64,000 nt of DNA from an uncultured Eubacteriales bacterium (GTDB lineage Bacteria; Bacillota; Clostridia; Saccharofermentanales; Saccharofermentanaceae). Below are positions 36,559-44,316 of the stretch, piece after piece (within the stretch, counting starts at the first letter, position 1; every line of letters starts with the position of its first letter). A program made the position numbers and the translations under genes. The notes beneath the pieces are model-generated. The model had not been told where the DNA came from. It saw only the letters and a list, made by a program, of their open reading frames with translations, and ran no database searches. Where the stretch lies: contig OMWK01000005.1 of assembly GCA_900314745.1 (NCBI GenBank), positions 76,696 through 140,695 of the forward strand. The letters are read 5' to 3'.

Positions 36559-38103
36559 TTGCCGGAGAAATATGATCTTATTGTCATTGGAGCCGGAAAC
36601 GGTGGTCTGATGACAGCATGCAGAGCCTCCAGAATGGGGCTGAAGACGCTGGTAATCGAGCGTCATAACCTTCCTGGAGGGGCCGCGACGAGCTTCGTCA
36701 GGGGCCGGTTTGAATTTGACGCCTCCCTCCACGAGATCCCTGACTTTGGTGAAGGAGATAAGAGAGGCGAACTCGGCAAACTCTTTGACGAACTCGGCAT
36801 CAAAGTTGATATGATCCCCATTAAGGATGCGTTCCGGTACATTGTCGAGAAGAACGGCGTTCGGGAGATTGACGTTACTTTCCCCCATGGCAAGGAGAAG
36901 GTAATGGAGCTCATCAGGGAGATCTGCCCAGATGACGTAGAACCGATGAACAAGTTCTTCATGGCCTATAAGGATATGTCCGCAGGTCTTGATTACTGGG
37001 GTTCCACAAGGGGCAAGCCTGATTATGAGGTTCTCCGTAAGGAACATCCCAACTTCATGAAGATAATGAGCATGTCTGCGGGAGAGTTCTTCCGTGCACT
37101 GGGCATGAGCCAGAAATGCATCGATATCATGTCCGCATACTGGCCCTATCAGGGAACCGATATCGATACCGTCGATGCTTCCCGTTACCTTTTGATGGTA
37201 TACGGCTACTTCGTAAACGGCGCTTACGTTCCAAAGATGAGATCCCACCAGCTCTCGTCAGCGATAGTAAACCGTGCAACCCAGCTCGGCTGCAAGTTCC
37301 TTTTCGAGACGGAGGTTACGAAGGTACTCACGAAGAAGGGTGCCGTCTGCGGCGTAGAAACGGACGACGGACGCGTATTCGAGTGCACGGCATTGGCATC
37401 CAATGCATTTCCCGAGACTGTTTACTATAAGCTTCTCGATGATAAGAGCCTTGTTCCAAAGTTCGAGAAGAAGAAGATCAACGCCAGAAATTACGGGTTC
37501 AGAGCCTTCAGTGTATCCTTAGGTCTTGATGCTCCCCCTGAGGAGATCGGAATCAAAGACTACACGATTTTCCTTAGCACCACCAAGGACTCCAAAGCCA
37601 TCTGCGATGCTTCGGTATCAAGGCAGTTGGATGAATACGCTCTCGATGTCTGCTGTCTTAACATGGCAGTTCCCGACTGTTCTCCCGAAGGAACGACGAT
37701 GATGATCATTACCATCTCCTACACAGGCGATGCATGGGCAGACGTCAAAGAGGAAGATTACGTCAGAACCAAGCAGGAGATCGCTTATAAGCTGATAGAC
37801 GATCTCGAGAGGATCATGGGATATAAGATCCGTGAGCATATAGAAGAGATAGAGATCGCAAGTCCTGTCACATTTGCCCGTTATATGGGCTCACCTCAGG
37901 GTTCGATATACGGATACGCATCGGAGAAGTGGGACGGCATGTCATCGAGGACACTTGCAAACGGCCTCGAACCTACGATACCCGGTCTGTTCTTCGTAGG
38001 AGGGCACGGCTCAGCATTGTCAGGCTACTTCCCCACTTATACTGGCGGCAACAGAACAGGATTCCAGATCTTAGGTTATGTAATGTCAGGAGGCGGTAAG
38101 TAA
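36559..38103 (+). CDS. CrtI-like FAD-dependent oxidoreductase
   Basis: A 514-residue flavoprotein of the phytoene-desaturase/amine-oxidase superfamily. The FAD-binding GxGxxG motif is in YDLIVIGAGNGGLMTACRA, the ribose-binding Glu in LVIERHNLPGG, and the C-terminal motif is FFVGGHGSALSGYFPTYTGGN. The substrate is unknown; Clostridia carry many such genes that are not carotenoid enzymes. Translation starts at a TTG: AAGGGGG lies eight bases upstream and no in-frame ATG is nearby. Its stop overlaps the next start (TAATG), so it works with the reductase at 38103, which could reduce or reoxidise its flavin. Confidence 0.88.
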   Translation: MPEKYDLIVIGAGNGGLMTACRASRMGLKTLVIERHNLPGGAATSFVRGRFEFDASLHEIPDFGEGDKRGELGKLFDELGIKVDMIPIKDAFRYIVEKNGVREIDVTFPHGKEKVMELIREICPDDVEPMNKFFMAYKDMSAGLDYWGSTRGKPDYEVLRKEHPNFMKIMSMSAGEFFRALGMSQKCIDIMSAYWPYQGTDIDTVDASRYLLMVYGYFVNGAYVPKMRSHQLSSAIVNRATQLGCKFLFETEVTKVLTKKGAVCGVETDDGRVFECTALASNAFPETVYYKLLDDKSLVPKFEKKKINARNYGFRAFSVSLGLDAPPEEIGIKDYTIFLSTTKDSKAICDASVSRQLDEYALDVCCLNMAVPDCSPEGTTMMIITISYTGDAWADVKEEDYVRTKQEIAYKLIDDLERIMGYKIREHIEEIEIASPVTFARYMGSPQGSIYGYASEKWDGMSSRTLANGLEPTIPGLFFVGGHGSALSGYFPTYTGGNRTGFQILGYVMSGGGK

Positions 38104-39869
38104 TGGCTGATAAAGAATATCTTGAAGGCATTTCCGCCGACAGATTTGACGGAATAATCCCCCGCCGTCAGGAGGTCATCAATAAGGCTCCCGACACGGA
38201 GGCAAAGTATGATTACAATGCCAATGTTCTGGCAAGGAACCTTCATCCGAAGGTTCAGCATGTCAAGGTCAGCGATATCAAGGAGTTTAACGGTGCGAAG
38301 GTCTATACTCTCGTGCCGGACACTTCTAAGGGAACTTCCAAACTTGCATATTTCCGTGCAGGACACTACATCTCACTGAAGCTTAAGATCGGCGATTCCG
38401 TATTGACCCGCCCCTACTCCCTCTGCTCTTCACCGAAGATGGCACTCGAGGGCAAGTATCAGATCGTAGTTAAGAGCATGAAGGACGGATTCGCCTCCGA
38501 ATACATCAATTCCAACTTCAAGGTTGGCACCGCTCTTGATATATCGGAGCCCGCAGGCTTCTTCGAGTATGAGCCGGCCCGCGATGCTTCCACAGTAATA
38601 GGTCTGGCAGGAGGCTCAGGCATCGCGCCTTTCATCTCCCTTGCTTCAGCCATAGCAGACGGAACCGAGGACTTTAATCTCATTCTTCTCTACGGAAGCC
38701 GCACGGAAGAGGAGATCCTGTTTAAGGATGAGCTTGATGAATTAGAGAAATCCGCAGGCGGAAAGATCAAGGTTGTTCACGTCCTCTCAGACGAGCAGAA
38801 GCCCGGCTACGAGAACGGATTCATATCGGCAGAGCTTATCTCGAAGTATGCACCTGAAGCCTATTCGATCTTCGTATGCGGTTCCCAGGGCATGTACGAC
38901 TATGTAGAGAATGAAGCCCAAAAGCTCGGTCTTAGAAGGAAGTTCGTACGATTCGACGCTTACGGCCAGTACAGGCTGACAAAGCGCGATGAAGAATTCA
39001 CAAACGAATTCAAGGATAAGACATTCGAACTTACGGTTGTCATGAACGACGGCATCGAGCGTAAGATTCCTGCCCGCGCAGACGAGCCCATACTCGTTGC
39101 ATTTGAGCGCGCCGGCATAGAAGCGCCGAGCAAGTGCCGTTCAGGCGAATGCGGTTTCTGCCGCTCCAAACTGGTATCAGGCGAGTGTTACACGCCCGGT
39201 AAGGTTGAACGCAGAAGACAGTACGACAAGGTCACAGGATACATCCACCCCTGCTGTGCCTTTCCTAAGTCTGACTGCAGGATACTTATTAACTACGAAG
39301 AACCAAAAGTTGAAAGGAAGGTAAAGGATATGAAAAAGAAAGAACGTATGATGGGTCTTATCATGACTATCATCATCTCAGCGGCAATGGGAGCACTTGC
39401 TTCATTTATCGTGCTCAAGACCACTCCCCAGGCAGCAGCAGGACAGCCGGTCCCCATGATGTACATTACTAACATTGTTCTGTCGATTATCATCGGAATC
39501 ATAATCTCGTTCATTATCCCTCTCGGCAAGATGGGAAAGAGTCTCGCAGCCAAGGCTAATGCCAATCCTCCGTCAATGAAGTTCACTCTTTTGAATTCAC
39601 TCCCGCTCTCCATTGGCAACACACTTATCATCGGTCTGATCCTCAGCGGATTCGGAGTCTTCATGGGCCGTCACAGCGCTCCTCCGGAAGCTCTTGCCAA
39701 TATGCCTCCGTTCCCTGTTATGTGGCTGTCAGGATATGCAAAGCTCCTTCTCCCCACACTGATCGTAAGCTATGTACTCTCAGTAATCCTCTCACCCGTA
39801 GTCTCACAGGCTATCGGTCTTTCAGACGCAGGTGCTGAAGTCGGAAGAGCTTCTTCAGGCAAGGACTGA
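38103..39869 (+). CDS. FNR/[2Fe-2S] reductase with C-terminal membrane domain
   Basis: A 588-residue three-part protein. Residues about 35-295 are a ferredoxin-NADP reductase fold (RPYSLCSSP for flavin, GLAGGSGIAPFISL for NAD(P)). Residues about 305-400 are a plant-type [2Fe-2S] ferredoxin: CRSGECGFC supplies three ligands and HPCCAFP the fourth. Residues 410-588 contain about four transmembrane helices resembling DUF2798-type proteins. Inside the frame an ATG at 39330 has AAGGAAGG eight bases upstream, so the membrane part may also be made separately. Coupled to the CrtI-like gene. Predicted to move electrons between NAD(P)H and a membrane or flavoprotein partner. Confidence 0.87.
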   Translation: MADKEYLEGISADRFDGIIPRRQEVINKAPDTEAKYDYNANVLARNLHPKVQHVKVSDIKEFNGAKVYTLVPDTSKGTSKLAYFRAGHYISLKLKIGDSVLTRPYSLCSSPKMALEGKYQIVVKSMKDGFASEYINSNFKVGTALDISEPAGFFEYEPARDASTVIGLAGGSGIAPFISLASAIADGTEDFNLILLYGSRTEEEILFKDELDELEKSAGGKIKVVHVLSDEQKPGYENGFISAELISKYAPEAYSIFVCGSQGMYDYVENEAQKLGLRRKFVRFDAYGQYRLTKRDEEFTNEFKDKTFELTVVMNDGIERKIPARADEPILVAFERAGIEAPSKCRSGECGFCRSKLVSGECYTPGKVERRRQYDKVTGYIHPCCAFPKSDCRILINYEEPKVERKVKDMKKKERMMGLIMTIIISAAMGALASFIVLKTTPQAAAGQPVPMMYITNIVLSIIIGIIISFIIPLGKMGKSLAAKANANPPSMKFTLLNSLPLSIGNTLIIGLILSGFGVFMGRHSAPPEALANMPPFPVMWLSGYAKLLLPTLIVSYVLSVILSPVVSQAIGLSDAGAEVGRASSGKD

Positions 39870-39894
39870 TCGATCAGTGATTAGAACTTAAATG

Positions 39895-39929
39895 ACAAGA
39901 GCCGGTCTGTTCTGACCGGCTCTTGTTTT
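39895..39929 (+). terminator. Rho-independent terminator after the reductase gene
   Basis: A 13-bp stem (ACAAGAGCCGGTC paired with GACCGGCTCTTGT, 39895-39907 and 39914-39926) with a six-base loop, followed by TTTTG. It ends the 36559-39869 operon. The AT-flanked stem could also act on a transcript from the other side. Confidence 0.88.
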
Positions 39930-39947
39930 GTCTTAAATTCCGGCGGA

Positions 39948-40094
39948 TCACTTATCCTTATAAAGCAATCCGAATGTTCCCGCTCCGCAGTTACGCGCAT
40001 GTTGTTCTTGCTTAGGATATGACCCGCTTGTAAGGCTACGTGAAAGATGTGCGTAAAACGCACGCCCGTTGAATGAATAAAAAGAAATATACAA
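39948..40094 (-). other. Unassigned open frame or possible structured RNA region
   Basis: Most of the gap before pilT is an open minus-strand frame of 48 codons from a TTG at 40094. Its translation is protein-like near the C terminus (HARNCGAGTFGLLYKDK). It has no ATG start and no ribosome-binding site, and it reads into the pilT promoter. A small perfect hairpin (GTGCGT, AAA, ACGCAC; 40049-40063) lies within. It could be a gene remnant, a small protein or the complement of an unrecognised RNA element. I do not recognise a riboswitch here. Confidence 0.25.
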
Positions 40095-40124
40095 TTTACA
40101 TCGATATTTGATTTATTGTATAAT
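40095..40124 (+). promoter_or_regulatory. pilT promoter
   Basis: TTTACA (40095-40100) and TATAAT (40119-40124) are separated by 18 bases, a good sigma-A promoter. The predicted transcription start near 40131 leaves a leader of about 30 bases containing TTGGAGGTC. Confidence 0.8.
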
Positions 40125-40159
40125 TCAGTACATATATACCTATTGGAGGTCTTATTGTT

Positions 40160-41260
40160 ATGACTTTACATGAATTGATGGACTACGCTATTAAGGAAGA
40201 GTGTTCTGACGTACATATTACCGTCGGAACCAACCTCGCAGTCAGAAGATATGGCACACTGCATATACTCGAGGATAAGCCTACTGCCGAAGAATCTCTC
40301 AAGATGATCTATGAGATTCTTTCTGAAGAGAATGTTAAGCGTATCGAGAAGGGACAGGATGTAGACTTCGGTCTCACTTATAACGACGACATCCGACTCA
40401 GAGTTAATGTTTACCATCAGCGTAACAACCTCGCTGCAAGTATCCGTATCCTCATGAAGAAGATTCCTGATATTGAGGAACTCGGTCTCCCTCACGTAAT
40501 CAAGCAGCTCGCTGAGGCTCCTAACGGCATCATCATCGTTACAGGACCTACAGGTTCCGGTAAGACAACGACACTCGCTGCCGTAGTTGACTACATCAAC
40601 AAGACACAGGCTAAGCACGTTATCACAGTCGAGGATCCTATCGAGTATATCTATCCTCATAACATGGCTATGATCCATCAGCGTGAGCTCGGCAAGGATA
40701 CACCTTCCTATGCACACGCACTTCACTCAGCACTTCGTGAAGACCCTGATATCATCCTCGTTGGTGAGATGAGAGACTTCGCTACGATCTCCGCTGCCAT
40801 CACTGCAGCTGAGACAGGACACCTCGTTCTTTCAACACTCCACACGACAAGTGCTGCACAGACAATCGACCGTATCATCGACGGTTCACCTACGGACCAG
40901 CAGGAGACAATCCGTCAGCAGTTCGCTATGAGCGTCAGAGGCGTTATCTCTCAGCAGCTCCTCCCTACTATCGACGGCAATGCAAGAGTTCTTGCAACAG
41001 AGATCATGGTAGGCAACTCTGCTATCGCTAACCTCATCCGCGAGAACAAAACAGTGATGATCAACGGTGCTATCCAGTCCGGACACAAGGAAGGCATGCA
41101 CACATTGAACGAGAGTCTCCTCGAGCTCTTCCGTCAGGGACGGATCAGCAGGAAGCAGGCTCTCAACGCTTCCAACGATCCTGTCGATTTCGATAAGACT
41201 TTGGGCGGCGGAACATCCATGGGCGGTTCTGACGTTAACTTCATAGGCCTCGGATTCTGA
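40160..41260 (+). CDS. pilT: PilT-type twitching ATPase
   Basis: Hexameric retraction ATPase of type IV pili. The 366-residue protein has the N-terminal PAS-like domain, Walker A GPTGSGKT (about 134-141), Asp box (TVEDPIEYIY), Walker B (ILVGEMRD) and His box (STLHTTSAAQTIDRII). It is full length. The C-terminal tail is Gly-rich. TTGGAGGTC lies nine to ten bases before the ATG. It stands alone between its own promoter and terminator, with no pilB, pilC or pilin beside it, so either the pilus genes are elsewhere or it serves another retraction or trafficking role. Codon use (frequent CTC, GCT) looks like that of well-expressed genes. Confidence 0.96.
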   Translation: MTLHELMDYAIKEECSDVHITVGTNLAVRRYGTLHILEDKPTAEESLKMIYEILSEENVKRIEKGQDVDFGLTYNDDIRLRVNVYHQRNNLAASIRILMKKIPDIEELGLPHVIKQLAEAPNGIIIVTGPTGSGKTTTLAAVVDYINKTQAKHVITVEDPIEYIYPHNMAMIHQRELGKDTPSYAHALHSALREDPDIILVGEMRDFATISAAITAAETGHLVLSTLHTTSAAQTIDRIIDGSPTDQQETIRQQFAMSVRGVISQQLLPTIDGNARVLATEIMVGNSAIANLIRENKTVMINGAIQSGHKEGMHTLNESLLELFRQGRISRKQALNASNDPVDFDKTLGGGTSMGGSDVNFIGLGF

Positions 41261-41286
41261 TATCCGTTAATTGAGACTTTTGGGTT

Positions 41287-41317
41287 AGAGGGGCTGGTTA
41301 TCAGCCCCTCTTAATCT
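41287..41317 (+). terminator. Rho-independent terminator after pilT
   Basis: Stem AGAGGGGCTG / CAGCCCCTCT (41287-41296 with 41302-41311) around a short loop, followed by TTAATCTTTG. The T tract is interrupted, but position 27 bases after the pilT stop supports a terminator. Confidence 0.75.
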
Positions 41318-41350
41318 TTGCAGAATAAGGGAAATAACCGGAGTTGAATC

Positions 41351-41773
41351 ATGACATCACTGCTTTATAAATTAATCGAGATAATAACGCTTATCCACGA
41401 GAAGATCCTGTCGTGGAATGACAGCTACGAATATAATTTCACGGACAAACAGCTTCACTTCATCGTGGTCGGAATTCTGGGTATGGGACTTCTTTTTCTC
41501 ATACACCCCTTCTTCAAATTCCTCGCGCAGAAGAAGCTAACACTGGTCATCTCATGGATATACGTAGTCACCCTGCTTCTCGCGCTGACTTTCTCCATCG
41601 AGATAGGTCAAAGAATTACCAAGACGGGCTACATGGACTTCAGAGACATCATGTATGGTATGGGAGGCTTCTTCCTGCTTTTCGGCATGTTCTACGCCGT
41701 AAGGCTTGTCATCAAGCTCATAGTGAAGCTCTTCAGGGACGAGGAGCCCTCGTCTTCACCTTCAAAGTCTTAA
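41351..41773 (+). CDS. VanZ-like small membrane protein
   Basis: A 140-residue protein with three to four transmembrane helices. It shows a VanZ/YfiM-like pattern: a His before the first core helix (TDKQLHFIVVG), a conserved Glu-Gln pair (FSIEIGQ) and an Asp-containing loop before the last helix (DFRDIMYGMGG). VanZ relatives are associated with glycopeptide or lipoglycopeptide tolerance but their biochemistry is unknown. GGAG lies seven bases before the ATG. Its 3' end overlaps the convergent AlkD-like gene by 41 bases. Confidence 0.75.
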   Translation: MTSLLYKLIEIITLIHEKILSWNDSYEYNFTDKQLHFIVVGILGMGLLFLIHPFFKFLAQKKLTLVISWIYVVTLLLALTFSIEIGQRITKTGYMDFRDIMYGMGGFFLLFGMFYAVRLVIKLIVKLFRDEEPSSSPSKS

Positions 41774-42440
41774 GATACACCTTCTGCTCCGGCGTGATGC
41801 GGTAGCTCTCGACAGCCTTCTGTATCGCCTTATTGTGCGTCCATGTGTCGAGCTTTCTCTCCTCAATGTAAGGCAGAGCCGCATCGTACTGCTTCGCGAG
41901 CGCCGTGGCAAAATACCACGCAGTCATCATGTTTACGTAATACTCGCCTGAGCGCACCTTAGATACCTCCTCAAGGCACCCGGGATCGAAGTCCTCATCA
42001 AGGAAGTGCTCCATAAGCATGCCGATGCCGAAGCGTATCGTATATGTATCGGACGAACTGATCCAGCCCATCGCCTTCTTCTTAATCTCCGCTCTTCGCT
42101 TCTTAAATATCTTCGGTGACATCTGGTCGCACGTCGCCCAGTTATCCACGAAGGGAAGAAACGCGTCAAGCTTCCTTATGCACTCCTCGTAATCCTTCAT
42201 GCCCGACAGAACGAAGGCATGCAGCTGATCCTCTTCGAAAAGCTTATGCGGAAGGTCCATAAGAAACTCCTCTATGTCCTCCCTCTTAGAAAGTTCCTTG
42301 GCATATGAACGAAGTTCGGGAGTTCTGACACCGATGATCCTGTCAGGAGCAACGGACGGAATTGTCTTAATCTGAAGCTCCCTGTATTTCTTATCCTGAA
42401 GGCGCATAAGGTTCTCCCTTATCTCATCTAAGATCATCAT
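41733..42440 (-). CDS. AlkD-like DNA alkylation repair protein
   Basis: A 235-residue all-helical protein matching the HEAT-repeat DNA glycosylase family (AlkD/AlkC, PF08713). Recognisable blocks include IIGVRTPELRSYAKELSK, FVDNWATCDQMSPKIF (the D-x-x-x-x-D segment near the active site) and NMMTAWYFATALAKQYD. Such enzymes excise bulky or cationic alkylated bases without flipping them. Two consecutive ATGs are possible starts; the first overlaps the upstream TGA by four bases, with AGGGG four to seven bases upstream. Coupled to the DUF218 gene; convergent overlap with the VanZ-like gene. Confidence 0.9.
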   Translation of the reverse strand: MMILDEIRENLMRLQDKKYRELQIKTIPSVAPDRIIGVRTPELRSYAKELSKREDIEEFLMDLPHKLFEEDQLHAFVLSGMKDYEECIRKLDAFLPFVDNWATCDQMSPKIFKKRRAEIKKKAMGWISSSDTYTIRFGIGMLMEHFLDEDFDPGCLEEVSKVRSGEYYVNMMTAWYFATALAKQYDAALPYIEERKLDTWTHNKAIQKAVESYRITPEQKVYLKTLKVKTRAPRP

Positions 42441-43330
42441 TCAACCCCTGGAAGCTCGTGTATATCGTAGTTCGAACAATAGATATCATAAGCCGTACGC
42501 ATGTTGCCTGATAGCTCTATAAGCGCTCCCGCCTGAAACATAGAAGTAAGCGTCCCGCTTGGCGCCTCATAAGCCGCATTCGAGACGACCTCAAAGGGAA
42601 GGTCATCAACATCCCGTGCCATAAGCACGGACTGGGCCTCGAAGAGTATCTCGCCTGTTGCTATGTGATAATCGCTCGATACGATGGCGATCTGATCAAC
42701 CTCGGGATAATCCCTGCTTAGTATTCTTAACGTGAACATGGCATTCTGTGCCGTCGTCTGGGATCTGTCTTCCACGATAACACGGTCACTGTCCACGCCG
42801 TGTTCTATCAGCCATTCAGCCATCCTTCCGGCCTCGGTGGCATCCTCATCATTGGCAGCAGTGCCGCCGCCCGTACAGGCTATGTAAGCGTTAGGATACT
42901 GTTCCGCGCATGTTAAAGCGACATTAAGTCTCTCAATCAATTCTTCCCTCATGCTGCCGTCAGGATTAAGCTGAAATCCAAGCACGACGATGCACAGGTT
43001 ATCACCGTCTGTAAGACCGTCAGGGAGCTCATTAAGATTGACTTCAACGCCGTCATAGACGTCGGACCATTCTGACATTATCATTTCCCATCTGGCATAG
43101 CGGTCAGGGTCTTCGTCTCCGATCTCCTCCAGAAGCTGATCGACATAATCGTCTGCTTCTTCGCCGTAGTAACCGTATGATACAAGCATGTCCTCGATGA
43201 GAAGATCAGTGTCATCACGGTAAACATCCTTGATGCTTATCGAAGCCGATGCCTGACTGCAAACGAGCGCCATTACAGCCATAACTGACAGTAAAGATAC
43301 CGTTAACCTGCTTTTTCTCATACGGATCAC
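42437..43330 (-). CDS. Secreted YdcF/SanA-like (DUF218) protein
   Basis: A 297-residue exported protein. After a basic N terminus there is a signal peptide (about 6-28, ending CSQASA), then an acidic region, then a DUF218 domain (about 125-270). The core is LCIVVLGFQLNPDGS...RLNVALTCAEQYPNAYIACTGGG, followed by EDRSQTTAQNA and VSSDYHI. Members of this family (SanA, ElyC, YdcF) affect envelope integrity; biochemistry is unsettled. The GTG at 43330 overlaps the TGA of the small upstream gene (GTGA), which supports it over the ATG three codons later. Confidence 0.85.
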   Translation of the reverse strand: MIRMRKSRLTVSLLSVMAVMALVCSQASASISIKDVYRDDTDLLIEDMLVSYGYYGEEADDYVDQLLEEIGDEDPDRYARWEMIMSEWSDVYDGVEVNLNELPDGLTDGDNLCIVVLGFQLNPDGSMREELIERLNVALTCAEQYPNAYIACTGGGTAANDEDATEAGRMAEWLIEHGVDSDRVIVEDRSQTTAQNAMFTLRILSRDYPEVDQIAIVSSDYHIATGEILFEAQSVLMARDVDDLPFEVVSNAAYEAPSGTLTSMFQAGALIELSGNMRTAYDIYCSNYDIHELPGVE

Positions 43331-43500
43331 AGCTGCTTTCTTACAGCCTTATATTCGTCCCCGTCCTTATAGTAAGGGCATTCCTTTGTAGGACGGTGGG
43401 ACATCCTTATGACCTCATCCTCATCGAGGTCGAGATCACACACGGCCTCACCCGTGAATTCATCTATATATGCGTACTGACACGTCTCACAACTCGCCAT
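43327..43500 (-). CDS. Small Cys-containing protein (DUF6472-like)
   Basis: A 57-residue protein starting MASCETCQYAYIDEFTGEAV and ending YYKDGDEYKAVRKQL. The cysteines (CxxC near the N terminus, one near residue 21, one in the CPYY motif near 41) suggest a small metal-binding domain, and the pattern matches the short DUF6472-type proteins I recall from many Clostridia. AGGAG lies six bases before the ATG. It overlaps the next gene by four bases. A TTTACA...TACCAT promoter upstream makes it the first gene of the 43500-41733 operon. Function unknown. Confidence 0.8.
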   Translation of the reverse strand: MASCETCQYAYIDEFTGEAVCDLDLDEDEVIRMSHRPTKECPYYKDGDEYKAVRKQL

Positions 43501-43536
43501 GATCTGCTCCTGTTCTTAGATGCTTTGATTTACCAT

Positions 43537-43565
43537 ATGGTACCTTTTATCAGCCAAACTGTAAA
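43537..43565 (-). promoter_or_regulatory. Probable promoter of the small-protein operon
   Basis: On the minus strand TTTACA (43560-43565) and TACCAT (43537-43542) are separated by 17 bases. The -10 matches the consensus at four of six positions; spacing and place, between the tRNA terminator and the small gene, support it. Confidence 0.5.
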
Positions 43566-43592
43566 CGCACAGAAGGAACAGCCCGGGTAAAT

Positions 43593-43625
43593 AAAAAGGT
43601 CCCGTACCGCCACCGGTACAGGACC
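43593..43625 (-). terminator. Rho-independent terminator of the tRNA gene
   Basis: On the minus strand GGTCCTGTACC pairs with GGTACGGGACC (one mismatch) around a GGTGGC-type loop, followed by TTTTTATTT. It lies six bases after the encoded CCA end of tRNA-Leu. Confidence 0.9.
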
Positions 43626-43630
43626 ACTAA

Positions 43631-43713
43631 TGGTGCGGGTGACAGGGGTCGAACCTGCACGATCGCTCACCAGAACCTAAATCTGGCATGTCTGCCAATT
43701 CCATCACACCCGC
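43631..43713 (-). tRNA. tRNA-Leu(UAG)
   Basis: An 83-base sequence including encoded CCA. The acceptor stem is GCGGGTG/CACCCGC with discriminator A. The anticodon stem is CCAGA/TCTGG with loop TTTAGGT, giving anticodon UAG (reads CUN Leu codons). The variable arm is extended as in class II tRNAs, and the T loop is GGTTCGACCC-like. It has its own promoter and terminator. Confidence 0.95.
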
Positions 43714-43723
43714 GGGCTCATTA

Positions 43724-43751
43724 ATTATAACATTTACAGGCTTATTGCCAA
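43724..43751 (-). promoter_or_regulatory. tRNA-Leu promoter
   Basis: TTGGCA (43746-43751), 16-base spacer, TGTTATAAT (extended -10, hexamer at 43724-43729) on the minus strand. The predicted start is a few bases before the mature 5' end, which leaves a very short 5' leader for RNase P. Confidence 0.8.
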
Positions 43752-43777
43752 GCCTTTGATCAAATCACGAAATCACG

Positions 43778-44299
43778 TCAGATTACAGGATCGTTCGCGG
43801 CTGTCACTACAAAGTAGTTTGGCTTCTTCCCTTCACCGCGGTCTCCCCTTACGATAAGAAGAGGCATTCCCTGTTCACGGTGGAATGTGGAAAGGTAACG
43901 AAGCTTCGGGATATATACCTCATCCTTCTCACACCAGACCGACATGTAAGGCCTGTTGTTTACTTCCATGTAGCCGACCATGATGCCTTCTGCTATCTCA
44001 TAAGAATTGCTCTTCCTTGTACTTACGAAGGCTCTTATGCTGTTCAAGACGGCAAGGATAACAAAAAGTCCTGCGGCATACATAAAGATGTCGCTGAATT
44101 CCTTACTTGTCGAGAAGTAAATCAGCAAAGCCACGGAGAAACCGATAATGATCAGTGAAACAGAACCTGTTATCTTGGATCTTAAGTTCTCCAGTCTTCT
44201 TAAACGCGCTGTCTCTTCCTCTGTCGCTTTCCTGTATGTAATATCCTCTGTTGTTCCCTTGTGGCTTGTGTATTCTGCCGGATCAAATATCATAAACAA
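43778..44299 (-). CDS. Two-helix membrane protein, unknown function
   Basis: A 173-residue protein with a charged N-terminal 40 residues, two transmembrane helices (about 43-63 and 70-92) and an acidic/basic C-terminal soluble domain of about 80 residues. I recognise no family. The start is uncertain: GGAG lies five bases before a TTG at 44299 and eleven before an ATG at 44293. It lies 17 bases after the flavin-binding protein gene on the same strand and could be co-transcribed with it. Confidence 0.65.
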   Translation of the reverse strand: MFMIFDPAEYTSHKGTTEDITYRKATEEETARLRRLENLRSKITGSVSLIIIGFSVALLIYFSTSKEFSDIFMYAAGLFVILAVLNSIRAFVSTRKSNSYEIAEGIMVGYMEVNNRPYMSVWCEKDEVYIPKLRYLSTFHREQGMPLLIVRGDRGEGKKPNYFVVTAANDPVI

Positions 44300-44316
44300 T
44301 ACTTCTCCATACTTTT

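Noticed and set aside
39881..40063. Minus-strand open frame of 60 codons starting at 40063
   Set aside because: It crosses the terminator of the upstream operon and has no RBS or family signal.
40049..40063. Riboswitch (for example cyclic di-GMP) before pilT
   Set aside because: Only a 6-bp hairpin is visible; conserved riboswitch cores I know are absent, and it lies upstream of the pilT promoter, so it would not be in the pilT transcript.
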